DNA of 12,780 nt from an uncultured Porphyromonas sp. (GTDB lineage Bacteria > Bacteroidota > Bacteroidia > Bacteroidales > Porphyromonadaceae), in contig NZ_CAMYEZ010000056.1 in the NCBI RefSeq assembly GCF_947254915.1, forward strand, positions 1-12,780, read 5' to 3'. Below are positions 1 through 6,752 of this stretch, in pieces. Below the pieces are notes generated by a model. The model was not told where the DNA came from. It searched no databases and worked only from the letters and a program-made list of their open reading frames with translations. The position numbers and the translations under genes were made by a program. Within the stretch, counting starts at the first letter, position 1; each line of letters opens with the position of its first letter.

Positions 1-27
1 ACGCCCCGCGTGGACTTTCACCACAGA

Positions 28-49
28 TGTATGACATGCCCGTCATACA
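28..49. other. Perfect 8-bp hairpin at the left edge
   Basis: TGTATGAC (28-35) and GTCATACA (42-49) form a perfect 8-bp inverted repeat around a 6-nt loop. It lies just before the larger terminator hairpin at 55-90, so the two stand in tandem. A frame open from position 2 ends at TGA 32-34 and could be the last ten codons of an upstream gene, but this is too short to identify. The hairpin may be part of the 3' UTR of that gene. Its function is inferred only from position. Confidence 0.4.
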
Positions 50-54
50 ACAAA

Positions 55-98
55 AGAGGGCTGGGTCCATCACAACGGACTCAGCCCTCTCTTTGTTT
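55..98 (+). terminator. Intrinsic terminator of an upstream transcription unit
   Basis: AGAGGGCTGGGTCC (55-68) pairs with GGACTCAGCCCTCT (77-90). This gives a 14-bp stem with one G-U pair and an 8-nt loop, followed by the T-rich CTTTGTTT (91-98). The stem is long and GC-rich and the T tract is modest, which suits a Bacteroidota terminator. It should end transcription coming from left of the window. It could also work in the reverse direction, because an A-rich stretch precedes the stem. Confidence 0.75.
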
Positions 99-267
99 AG
101 CTCTCCTCCTCTCTCATTTAGTTTGTTTCATACCCGAGAGAGCTACAATTTTACAAAGCCAGAGCCCAAGGCTAACGCAAGGTAAGCAATCCTCTAGTAG
201 CTACGCACGATAAGACATCTATTCACTCCAACAAGTCCGACAGCTCCGATTGATTTTGACTTCCTCC
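91..267. other. Intergenic stretch with no recognised gene
   Basis: This stretch lies between the terminator and repeat copy A. The open frames across it have no recognisable protein character. No tRNA or other structured RNA was recognised. The only structure seen is a weak 7-bp inverted repeat, AGCTCTC (99-105) with GAGAGCT (138-144), separated by 32 nt. No promoter matching TAnnTTTG was found here. Confidence 0.5.
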
Positions 268-463
268 GAGGAATTTTCCTAATAGCTCACGAGAAAACGA
301 AAATTCTTCACCGAGGGGCGATATAAAAGTTCGGAAGAGTGAAATGAAACTTCGGAAGAATGAAATGAAACTTCGGAAGATTTTTTTCGTTTCTCGCTGG
401 ATAATCAAACGTCTCCACCGAGGAATCTTTTGATTTTCTTCGTAGAGACGTAAATGAACTCAT
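268..463 (+). repeat. Dispersed intergenic repeat, copy A
   Basis: This roughly 195-bp non-coding element matches copy B at 11071-11263 in the same orientation. I estimate by eye about 75-80% identity with only 1-3 nt of indels. Landmarks shared in the same order are AGGAATT near the start, CACCGAGG at 309-316 and again at 416-423, three 21-bp units in between, and GAGACGTA followed by TGAACTCAT at the end (445-463). The two CACCGAGG motifs are 107 bp apart in both copies. No transposase, terminal inverted repeat or target duplication is visible. The element ends 65 bp before the TACCTTTG box of the first cluster gene. Confidence 0.8.
319..381 (+). repeat. Three tandem 21-bp units inside repeat copy A
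   Basis: Units occupy 319-339, 340-360 and 361-381. The second and third differ only in the last base and the first is more diverged. Each carries the core TTCGGAAG, at 330, 351 and 372, so the period is exactly 21 bp, about two turns of DNA. The core lies within CTTCGGAAG, an imperfect dyad with a single central base. The regular spacing would place the cores on the same helical face, as expected for a protein-binding array. Read on the minus strand the units give a run of FRSFIS-like heptads, which I regard as a by-product. Confidence 0.75.
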
Positions 464-527
464 TATGTATCATACGACACTTCTATTTTTGAAAACTTTT
501 TCTCTAGCGGTATCCCGACTGATTTCG

Positions 528-535
528 TACCTTTG
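528..535 (+). promoter_or_regulatory. Bacteroidota -7 promoter box (TACCTTTG) for the six-gene cluster
   Basis: TACCTTTG matches the Bacteroidota sigma-factor -7 consensus TAnnTTTG at every fixed position. Transcription would start around 540-545, giving a leader of roughly 45 nt before ATG 588. No TTG -33 element is seen 19-21 bp upstream; the nearest TTG, at 489-491, is too far. The surrounding 20 bp share about 15 positions with the box at 11328-11335 upstream of the MATE gene. Copy A of the repeat ends 65 bp upstream and could act as a regulatory extension. Confidence 0.6.
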
Positions 536-587
536 TGCTGGAAGTCTCCCCAATGTGGTGGAGACATTTACCTCTCTAGATAGCTTT

Positions 588-1175
588 ATGAATCAAGTAT
601 CTCCTTCTCCTGAGACTCTATCCGCAGCGCGTGAGGCGGTCGATGTATTACAGCGTGGTGGTATCATCCTCTACCCTACCGACACGATCTGGGGCTTGGG
701 ATGCGATGCGACCAATGAAGAGGCGGTGGATCGGCTCTCGGCTCTCAAGGGTCGCCCCACAGGCAAGCCTATGCTGATGCTGGTCGATAGTGACATGCGG
801 ATACCATCCTATGTGCGTACGGTGCCGTCGATGGCCTACCAATTGATTGATGTAGCGGTGCGTCCGCTCACAATTATCTACCCTGGGGGGCGCAATGTGG
901 CTCCGCAACTACTGGCGGACGACGGCTCAATTGGGATACGCATTGCGAGCGATACGCTCTGTCAGGAGATCTGCCGACTGCTACGCCGACCGCTCGTATC
1001 CACCTCGGCCAATCTGGCGGGAACTACTTCACCGCACAACTACTCGGAGATCGACCCAGAACTGATCAAGCTGGTGGACTATGTAGTCCCGCTACGCCAA
1101 GATGAGCATATCGATGGAATGCCCTCAGATATTATCAAGTTGGGGCTCAATAATGAGGTGCAGGTCATTCGCTAG
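588..1175 (+). CDS. tsaC: L-threonylcarbamoyladenylate synthase (YrdC/Sua5/YciO family)
   Basis: The product makes threonylcarbamoyl-AMP from threonine, bicarbonate and ATP in the cytosol. This is the first step of t6A37 modification of ANN-decoding tRNAs; TsaD, TsaB and TsaE complete it. The 195-residue protein is a single YrdC-like domain without the extra Sua5 C-terminal domain. Visible signatures are YPTDTIWGLGCDA (residues 29-41), KGRP (54-57), the SIGIRI strand and STSAN (138-142). The frame is open further upstream, to ATG 465. I choose ATG 588 because the extra residues are unlike the family, which starts shortly before the AREAVDVLQRGG helix, and because the TACCTTTG promoter lies inside that extension. 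It is the first gene of the cluster. Function is secure at family level. A YciO-type paralogue with a different role is the main alternative. Confidence 0.9.
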   Translation: MNQVSPSPETLSAAREAVDVLQRGGIILYPTDTIWGLGCDATNEEAVDRLSALKGRPTGKPMLMLVDSDMRIPSYVRTVPSMAYQLIDVAVRPLTIIYPGGRNVAPQLLADDGSIGIRIASDTLCQEICRLLRRPLVSTSANLAGTTSPHNYSEIDPELIKLVDYVVPLRQDEHIDGMPSDIIKLGLNNEVQVIR

Positions 1176-1193
1176 GTAATAAGCTTGGTCAAA

Positions 1194-1219
1194 AGCCACT
1201 AAACGGTTCTTTAGTGGCT
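1194..1219 (+). other. Perfect 10-bp hairpin between the first and second cluster genes
   Basis: AGCCACTAAA (1194-1203) pairs perfectly with TTTAGTGGCT (1210-1219) around the loop CGGTTC. It starts 19 nt after the stop of the first gene and ends 19 nt before ATG 1238 of the second. No T run follows, so it is not a typical intrinsic terminator. It could be a partial terminator, an RNA-processing or stability element that sets the ratio of the two products, or a structure affecting translation of the second gene. The structure is clear; its role is inferred. Confidence 0.6.
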
Positions 1220-1237
1220 CCTAATCACGCCCCATCT

Positions 1238-2623
1238 ATGAGCAAGAAGTCTCGACAAGCTACGGTACGTCTGCGCTACATCGTCTCTGACCTTGTGGCA
1301 GTACTGCTGGCGACGACACTCTTCAACGTGGTGCGCTACGTGGTTGAGGATCAGAGTGCGACCTTTGGCGAGCTGTCACTCTTCCTCTTCAACACGAAGA
1401 TGTACTGGGTGACGATCGTGGTGGTGCTCTTCTGGATGGGCTTCCTGACGCTCTCGGGGTACTATAATAAGGTGTTGGCGAAGAGTCGCATCGACGAATT
1501 CTTCCTAACGGCTGGGAGTGTCTTCGTGGGGGTAGTCATCGAGTACCTCTTCCTCGTGGTGGACGATGTGATCGATGGACGCAGTGCGCATCTGCTCCTC
1601 TTTGCGCTACTCTACCTGACGCACTTCCTCCTCATCTATGCGGGTCGTCTGACGATTACTTTGCAGCAGATCCGGTATGACCGGACGCCAGGGCATTGGC
1701 CACAGATCCTGCTCATCGGTACGCCTGAGGTGATGGATAAGCTACAGGCGGTGCGTATGGAGATGCACTACCACGCTGTGGCTGAGCTTCCCTTCGGCTC
1801 TGAGCCAGCCACGCTAGAGCAGGTGCAGGCGATACTGGAGGAGCAACCGATCGAGGCGATCTATATGGTGGCCAATGAGGCGGACACGCTACGAGCTACG
1901 CATCTGCTCTACGAGCTGTACCGCTGCAAGCTACCGATCAAGATATACCTAGAGGGGGTCATGGGAGTACGCTCCTCGCTACAAGCGCGTACGCTCCGTG
2001 GGCTACCGCTACACGACGTGACGCAGACGCAGATGAGCGAGATGGAGCGCAATGTGAAATGGCTCTTTGACCGTCTCTTCTCGCTAGTCTTGCTAGTGCT
2101 TCTGTCGCCTCTCTTTGCAGTACTGGCGGTCTTGGTTCGGCGCTCTTCGGAGGGTTCCGTCTTTTACCGTCAGGAGCGTGTGGGGCGCAGTGGCAAGCCT
2201 TTTTGGATCTATAAGTTTCGCACGATGTACACAGATGCAGAGGCTGCGGGTCCTCAGCTTAGCCATGAGGGAGACAAGCGAGTCACGCCACTAGGGGCCA
2301 AGCTGCGCAAGTACAGACTGGACGAGCTGCCCCAGTTTTACAATGTATTGCGAGGCGATATGTCTATCGTAGGGCCTCGTCCCGAGCGCGCTTACTACAT
2401 CAAGCAGATCCTCGAGCGGGCACCCTACTACTACCTACTACACCAGCTACGGCCGGGCATCACGTCGTGGGGAATGGTGCGATACGGCTACGCCTCGACG
2501 GTCGATGAGATGGTCGAGCGACTCTACTACGACTGGCTCTACTACGAGCATATATCGATCAAGCTCGACCTAGCGGTGCTGCTCTGCACGGTGGGCACTA
2601 TTATCAAGGGAAAAGGAAAGTAA
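1238..2623 (+). CDS. Undecaprenyl-phosphate sugar-1-phosphate transferase (WbaP-like)
   Basis: This inner-membrane enzyme transfers a sugar-1-phosphate from a nucleotide sugar to polyprenyl phosphate, the first step in building an O-antigen, capsule or similar surface glycan. The 461-residue protein has four N-terminal membrane segments (about residues 13-35, 55-75, 90-110 and 118-137). A Rossmann-like middle domain follows (about 152-240), then a hydrophobic hairpin (275-300) leading into the C-terminal bacterial sugar transferase domain. Key motifs are KFRTM (326-330), LDELPQ with the catalytic Asp362-Glu363 pair, and GDMSIVGPRPE (GPRP 379-382). This five-segment layout is typical of WbaP-type enzymes; small PglC-type enzymes have only the last part. 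A GTG at 1214 would add eight residues but lies in the hairpin, so ATG 1238 is preferred. No other glycan genes are nearby, so the sugar cannot be deduced. In Porphyromonas a role in A-LPS is plausible. Confidence 0.9.
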   Translation: MSKKSRQATVRLRYIVSDLVAVLLATTLFNVVRYVVEDQSATFGELSLFLFNTKMYWVTIVVVLFWMGFLTLSGYYNKVLAKSRIDEFFLTAGSVFVGVVIEYLFLVVDDVIDGRSAHLLLFALLYLTHFLLIYAGRLTITLQQIRYDRTPGHWPQILLIGTPEVMDKLQAVRMEMHYHAVAELPFGSEPATLEQVQAILEEQPIEAIYMVANEADTLRATHLLYELYRCKLPIKIYLEGVMGVRSSLQARTLRGLPLHDVTQTQMSEMERNVKWLFDRLFSLVLLVLLSPLFAVLAVLVRRSSEGSVFYRQERVGRSGKPFWIYKFRTMYTDAEAAGPQLSHEGDKRVTPLGAKLRKYRLDELPQFYNVLRGDMSIVGPRPERAYYIKQILERAPYYYLLHQLRPGITSWGMVRYGYASTVDEMVERLYYDWLYYEHISIKLDLAVLLCTVGTIIKGKGK

Positions 2624-2633
2624 CACGGCTGCG

Positions 2634-4430
2634 ATGACGACTACGACTACACGAACATCACTACTACAACGCTTTATCCTATGGCGAGAGGCGCATATCA
2701 GTGAGCGCATCTTCGTACTGATCTTATCTTTTATCATCGGTATCTTGACCGCCCTGGCTGCCTTTGCGCTCAAACAGTTGATTGGCACGATACAGCATCT
2801 CCTGATGCCCGCTATACGGCAGGCTAATGTGTGGTACCTGATCCTGCCTCCTATCGGTGTACTGCTGACGGCGGGCGTGGTCAAGCTCTTCATCCGTGAC
2901 GACATAAGCCACGGCGTGACGAAGGTGCTAGGCGCTATGTCACAGCGCAAGAGTCGTATCAAGCCGCACAATATGTGGTCGTCGCTCCTAGCTAGTTCGA
3001 TCACCATCGGCTTCGGAGGCTCGGTCGGTGCTGAGTCTCCTATCGTGATGACGGGAGCCGCCATCGGAAGCAATACGGGACGGCTCTTCAAGCTGGAGCA
3101 GCGTCAGCTCATGCTCCTCGTGGGGTGTGGCGCTGCAGGAGCTATTGCGGGTATCTTTAAGGCACCCATTGCGGGCTTGGTCTTTGTGGTGGAGGTGCTA
3201 CTCCTCGACCTGACGCTAAGTAGTGTGCTACCGCTACTGATTAGCTCGGTCACATCGGCTACGACCGCTTACCTGCTGACGGGACAGCAGGCGATGTTTT
3301 CCTTTTATCAAAACGACCCCTTTACGGCAGAGCGCATTCCCTACGTAATCCTGCTCGGTATCGCCTGTGGCTTCACCTCGCTATACTTCTCCAAGGTGAT
3401 GTTTGCCCTGGAGAGTTGGCTCAAGGGTCGCAGCAACTTCTTCAAGCGTTACGGCATCTCGATGCTCATCCTCAGTGTGGCTATCTTCCTCTTTCCTCCG
3501 CTCTTTGGCGAGGGCTACAGCACGCTCAGTGATCTGATGGCGGGACAGTACAGCTCCGTGACGGACAATAGTATCTTCGCCTCCTTCGGGAGTAACTACT
3601 GGGTCATCTTCGCCTTCCTCCTCTGTACGATGCTGGTCAAGGTCTTTGCCTCCGTAGCGACCAATAGCGGTGGCGGGTGCGGTGGACTCTTTGCGCCTAG
3701 CCTCTTCGTGGGGGGCTTGTGTGGCTTTGTCTTTGCCTATGCGCTAAACTTCTTCCCCTTCATTGAGGTCTACCTACCGCAAAAGAACTTTGTCCTCATG
3801 GGCATGGCGGGCGTGATGGCGGGCGTGATGCACGCTCCGCTGACGGGCACCTTCCTCATCGCTGAGCTAACGGGGGGCTACAACCTGCTCCTGCCACTCA
3901 TGCTGGTCGCTATCTGCTCCTACGGGACGATCCGCATCTTCATGCCTCACAGTATCTACTCTCTACGCTTGGCGCAAAAGGGCAAACTGATGACCCACAG
4001 CAAGGATCAGGCGGTTCTCACGGTGATGAGCATCGACAATGTGATCGAGACGGACTTTGATAAGGTCTACCCCGACATGACGCTCGGCGAACTGGTTCAG
4101 GTGGTGGGGCGTGCGAAGCGCAATCTCTTTCCAGTGGTGGAGCGGGAGACAGATAAGCTCCTTGGGGTGGTTTCGCTCGATGATATACGCAATATTATGT
4201 TTCGCCCTGAGCTTTACGATCGCTATAAGGTGAATCGCATTATGGTTTCCCCTCCAGCCCGCATCCAGAGCGATATGCATATGGATCATATCATGCACCT
4301 CTTTGATGAGACTAAGGCGTGGAACCTCCCCGTCGTAACGCCCGAGGGACAGTACCTCGGCTATGTCTCCAAGTCTAAGATATTCAACACCTACCGAGAG
4401 GTGCTCAACGTCCTCTCACCTGACGAATAA
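2634..4430 (+). CDS. ClC-family chloride channel/antiporter with C-terminal CBS pair
   Basis: This is an inner-membrane anion channel or anion/proton exchanger. Residues 1 to about 440 form the ClC membrane domain and about 445-598 hold two CBS domains, which usually bind adenine nucleotides and regulate gating. Conserved features are GAESP with the external gating glutamate Glu134, GIFKAPIAGLVFVVE (173-187), GGLFAPS (350-356) and the anion-coordinating tyrosine Tyr416 in GGYNLLLP. Two positions differ from E. coli ClcA. The GSGIP segment reads SHGVT, putting His93 where ClcA has Ser107, and the intracellular proton glutamate (Glu203) is Val188. His at the first site occurs in other bacterial ClCs. 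Val at the second is known from channel-type ClCs, so whether this is an exchanger or a channel is open. It starts 10 bp after the previous gene and is surely co-transcribed. Confidence 0.93.
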   Translation: MTTTTTRTSLLQRFILWREAHISERIFVLILSFIIGILTALAAFALKQLIGTIQHLLMPAIRQANVWYLILPPIGVLLTAGVVKLFIRDDISHGVTKVLGAMSQRKSRIKPHNMWSSLLASSITIGFGGSVGAESPIVMTGAAIGSNTGRLFKLEQRQLMLLVGCGAAGAIAGIFKAPIAGLVFVVEVLLLDLTLSSVLPLLISSVTSATTAYLLTGQQAMFSFYQNDPFTAERIPYVILLGIACGFTSLYFSKVMFALESWLKGRSNFFKRYGISMLILSVAIFLFPPLFGEGYSTLSDLMAGQYSSVTDNSIFASFGSNYWVIFAFLLCTMLVKVFASVATNSGGGCGGLFAPSLFVGGLCGFVFAYALNFFPFIEVYLPQKNFVLMGMAGVMAGVMHAPLTGTFLIAELTGGYNLLLPLMLVAICSYGTIRIFMPHSIYSLRLAQKGKLMTHSKDQAVLTVMSIDNVIETDFDKVYPDMTLGELVQVVGRAKRNLFPVVERETDKLLGVVSLDDIRNIMFRPELYDRYKVNRIMVSPPARIQSDMHMDHIMHLFDETKAWNLPVVTPEGQYLGYVSKSKIFNTYREVLNVLSPDE

Positions 4431-4440
4431 ACAGCTAGCT

Positions 4441-5415
4441 ATGAAGAAAGATCAAGTCCGCATTATCTTTTACGGTACCGCTCCCTTTGCGACGGCGTGC
4501 CTAGAGCGTCTCGTCGACGGGGGCTACCCTGTTGTCGCTGTCGTCACGGCTCCTGACAAGCCTGCGGGACGTGGGCACCGCCTACAGCCCTCTGCGGTCA
4601 AGGTTTGTGCGACCAAGCTCGGACTACCTATATTACAGCCGACAAACCTACGAGACGAAGCTTTCGTCCAGCAACTCACGGAGCTAAAGCCAACGCTCGG
4701 CGTGGTGGTCGCCTTCCGTATGCTACCTCGTGAGGTGTGGAGCCTGCCCCCGTGGGGTACGGTCAATATACATGGTTCGTTACTTCCGCAGTATCGTGGC
4801 GCTGCTCCGATCAATTGGGCGCTAATCAATGGCGAGCGGGAGACGGGCGTGACCCTCTTCCAGTTACGTCACGAGATCGATACGGGAGACATCATTGCCG
4901 CTTCGGCTTGTCCGATTGAGCCGGAAGATGACTTTGGCACGCTTTACGACAAACTGATGGCTCTTGGCGCAGAGCTACTGGCTCACGGCTTGAGTTTGCT
5001 AATGCAGCACGATGGTCGCTACCCGCAAGCTCTACCGCAAGAGGAGCACCCTGACCTGCGCCCTGCTCCTAAGCTTACGAAGGAGAACACGCGCATTGAC
5101 TGGCATCAGTCAGCGCACGAGATACACAACTTGGTACGTGGCCTAGCGCCTCAGCCTGGTGCCTGGACGATGCTGGAGCTCCCCAACGAAGAGCCTCTCC
5201 TCGTCAAGATCTATGCAACCACGCTCTTGCAACAGGAAGCTGACGAGCGACCCGTGGGACAGTGCGTCTCTCCTCGCAAAGGTCAACTAGCCGTGCAGTG
5301 TGGCGATGGACTTCTCCTGATTGATCAGCTAAAGCCTCAAGGCAAGAAGCTTCTCTCGGCACGTGACTGGCTCAACGGACTCAAAGTCTCCGTCGAGGAA
5401 GTTCGCTTTGTCTAG
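4441..5415 (+). CDS. fmt: Methionyl-tRNA formyltransferase
   Basis: Fmt formylates methionyl-tRNA(fMet) using 10-formyl-tetrahydrofolate, preparing initiator tRNA for IF2. The protein has 324 residues, close to the 315 of E. coli. The N-terminal catalytic domain (about 1-205) shows RIIFYGT at the start, VNIHGSLLPQYRGAAPINWAL around residues 108-128, and EIDTGDII. The catalytic triad maps to Asn109, His111 and Asp147, spaced exactly as in E. coli Asn106/His108/Asp144. The C-terminal OB-fold tRNA-binding domain follows (about 210-324). The frame extends upstream into the ClC gene to 4363, but ATG 4441 gives the normal N terminus (MKKDQVRIIFYGT) and lies 10 bp after the ClC stop. There is no clear Shine-Dalgarno sequence, as is usual in Bacteroidota. 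In many bacteria fmt is next to def; here it is not. Confidence 0.97.
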   Translation: MKKDQVRIIFYGTAPFATACLERLVDGGYPVVAVVTAPDKPAGRGHRLQPSAVKVCATKLGLPILQPTNLRDEAFVQQLTELKPTLGVVVAFRMLPREVWSLPPWGTVNIHGSLLPQYRGAAPINWALINGERETGVTLFQLRHEIDTGDIIAASACPIEPEDDFGTLYDKLMALGAELLAHGLSLLMQHDGRYPQALPQEEHPDLRPAPKLTKENTRIDWHQSAHEIHNLVRGLAPQPGAWTMLELPNEEPLLVKIYATTLLQQEADERPVGQCVSPRKGQLAVQCGDGLLLIDQLKPQGKKLLSARDWLNGLKVSVEEVRFV

Positions 5416-5447
5416 TCGCTTCCATACAAGCAAGTAGCACAACCCTA

Positions 5448-6734
5448 GTGACCCCACAGCTATCCATCACCCTGCCTCCCTCGAAGAGTCTCTACAATCG
5501 GCTCTTTGTGATGGCACGACTGGCGCACCTGAGCATCCCCTCACTGTGGCATCAGCTAGATCTCTGCGAAGACTTGGCTGTTATGCTACACGCCTCGGGG
5601 AGTAGCGAGGGACGCATATCCGTAGGGGCTTCGGGCACGGCTATGCGCCTCCTGACCGCACTCTTTGCTTTGACCACAGAGCGAGAGGTTCTGCTGGTAT
5701 CGCCTGTTCGTCGTATGACCGAGCGACCGCTTGCACAGCTAATTACACTACTCTCTCAGCTCGAAGCCGACCTCGCACAACCATCGTCCCAAGAGCCTGT
5801 CGGAGGGCTTTACCCACTGGTGCGCATTCGTCCGATGAACTCGCAGCAGAAAGGTCTACTCCCCACGCTAACCCTGCCGAGCGGACTAGAGAGTAGCCAG
5901 ACGGTCACCGCCCTACTCCTCATTGCGCCCTATCTGCCCCACGGACTAGCCCTTCGCTGGCAAGACGACCAGCTTCCCAGCGCCTCTTACATCCAGTTGA
6001 CCTGCTCCTTAATGCAGTCATGCGGTATTGACCTCTCAGTTGATCGTCACGGGATCCATGTCGCTCCAGGAGCCTACTGCGAGGCAACGCTCACACGCCT
6101 TCTCTCGCACCCCATAGGTGACTGGTCCTCGGCACAGTACCCCCTTCAGTGGGCACTTATGACGCCACGTCCCTGCCAGCTCTTGTTGACCAATGTCCCA
6201 GCGCAGAGCTTGCAACCCGACGCCCGAGCCTTAGAACTGCTACAGATCTCCCCCGAATGGCTAAGCACAAGCGACGACACCCTCTGCTTTGACAGCGAGT
6301 TCCTGCAGAAGCATCTGCGTAAGCTCACGTTTGGGAGTATTTCCCTGTCAAACAATCCAGACTTCGCCCCCACACTCATTGCCCTCCTGCTCTACTATCA
6401 GAAGAAAGCACAGCTCCGTGGACTGAACCTCCTACACCTCAAAGAAAGCGACCGCATCGCCCTCATCCTGCGCAATGGCGAGCAGCTCGGTTATCAACTC
6501 ACCTACGAGACAGAGCGGGGCTTCTGCTTAGCCAGTAGCGCACCAAACTCCGTTCACACTCCCGTACCCATTGCCACAGATGCCGACCACCGCATGGTGA
6601 TGGCGTGGGCTCCTTTCGCCTGGTATCACCAGCTACAGATTGAGACCCCGCAGGCGGTCGACAAGAGCTACCCCACCTTCTGGCGAGACCTTCGCAAGCT
6701 CTGCGAGGTCATCGCGACACCTTTATATATATGA
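5448..6734 (+). CDS. aroA: 3-phosphoshikimate 1-carboxyvinyltransferase (EPSP synthase), divergent
   Basis: AroA condenses shikimate-3-phosphate with phosphoenolpyruvate in the cytosolic shikimate pathway. The 428-residue protein is divergent, but all main signatures are present: PPSKSLYNR with Lys13, GASGTAMR (60-67), TERP (91-94), ESSQTVTALLL (Ser149-Ser150-Gln151), the catalytic aspartate Asp305 in PDFAP, KESDR (332-336), DHRMVM (from 380) and KSYPTFW (from 406). The first PEP/S3P-binding motif reads PPSKS in place of the common PGDKS. The only possible start is GTG 5448, since an in-frame TAG directly precedes it and the first motif begins nine codons in. The gap to fmt is 32 bp and to the helicase 18 bp, with no promoter or terminator between them. 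The low similarity to enterobacterial AroA is typical of Bacteroidota. Glyphosate sensitivity class cannot be judged from the sequence alone. Confidence 0.95.
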   Translation: MTPQLSITLPPSKSLYNRLFVMARLAHLSIPSLWHQLDLCEDLAVMLHASGSSEGRISVGASGTAMRLLTALFALTTEREVLLVSPVRRMTERPLAQLITLLSQLEADLAQPSSQEPVGGLYPLVRIRPMNSQQKGLLPTLTLPSGLESSQTVTALLLIAPYLPHGLALRWQDDQLPSASYIQLTCSLMQSCGIDLSVDRHGIHVAPGAYCEATLTRLLSHPIGDWSSAQYPLQWALMTPRPCQLLLTNVPAQSLQPDARALELLQISPEWLSTSDDTLCFDSEFLQKHLRKLTFGSISLSNNPDFAPTLIALLLYYQKKAQLRGLNLLHLKESDRIALILRNGEQLGYQLTYETERGFCLASSAPNSVHTPVPIATDADHRMVMAWAPFAWYHQLQIETPQAVDKSYPTFWRDLRKLCEVIATPLYI

Positions 6735-6752
6735 GCACGAATCCCCTTCACT

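Noticed and set aside
2..34. The last codons of an upstream gene ending at TGA 32-34
   Set aside because: The position just before a hairpin and terminator is plausible, but ten codons cannot be tested and the other frames are also open here.
10..213. A 67-codon plus-strand frame at the left edge
   Set aside because: It runs straight through the terminator hairpin, has no promoter, and its composition is unlike a real protein.
319..381. The 21-bp tandem units as a small CRISPR array
   Set aside because: The units are directly adjacent with no unique spacers, there are only three, and no cas gene is in the window.
223..408. A 61-codon minus-strand frame with repeated FRSFIS heptads over repeat copy A
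   Set aside because: The heptads simply mirror the 21-bp units. Copy B encodes similar heptads on the minus strand but has an in-frame stop shortly before them, no start codon, and indels relative to copy A that are not multiples of three. This argues against a conserved small protein.
268..463. The repeat as a MITE or degraded insertion sequence
   Set aside because: No terminal inverted repeats or target-site duplications flank the two copies, no transposase remnant is seen, and the fixed distance to a promoter box is not expected for random insertion.
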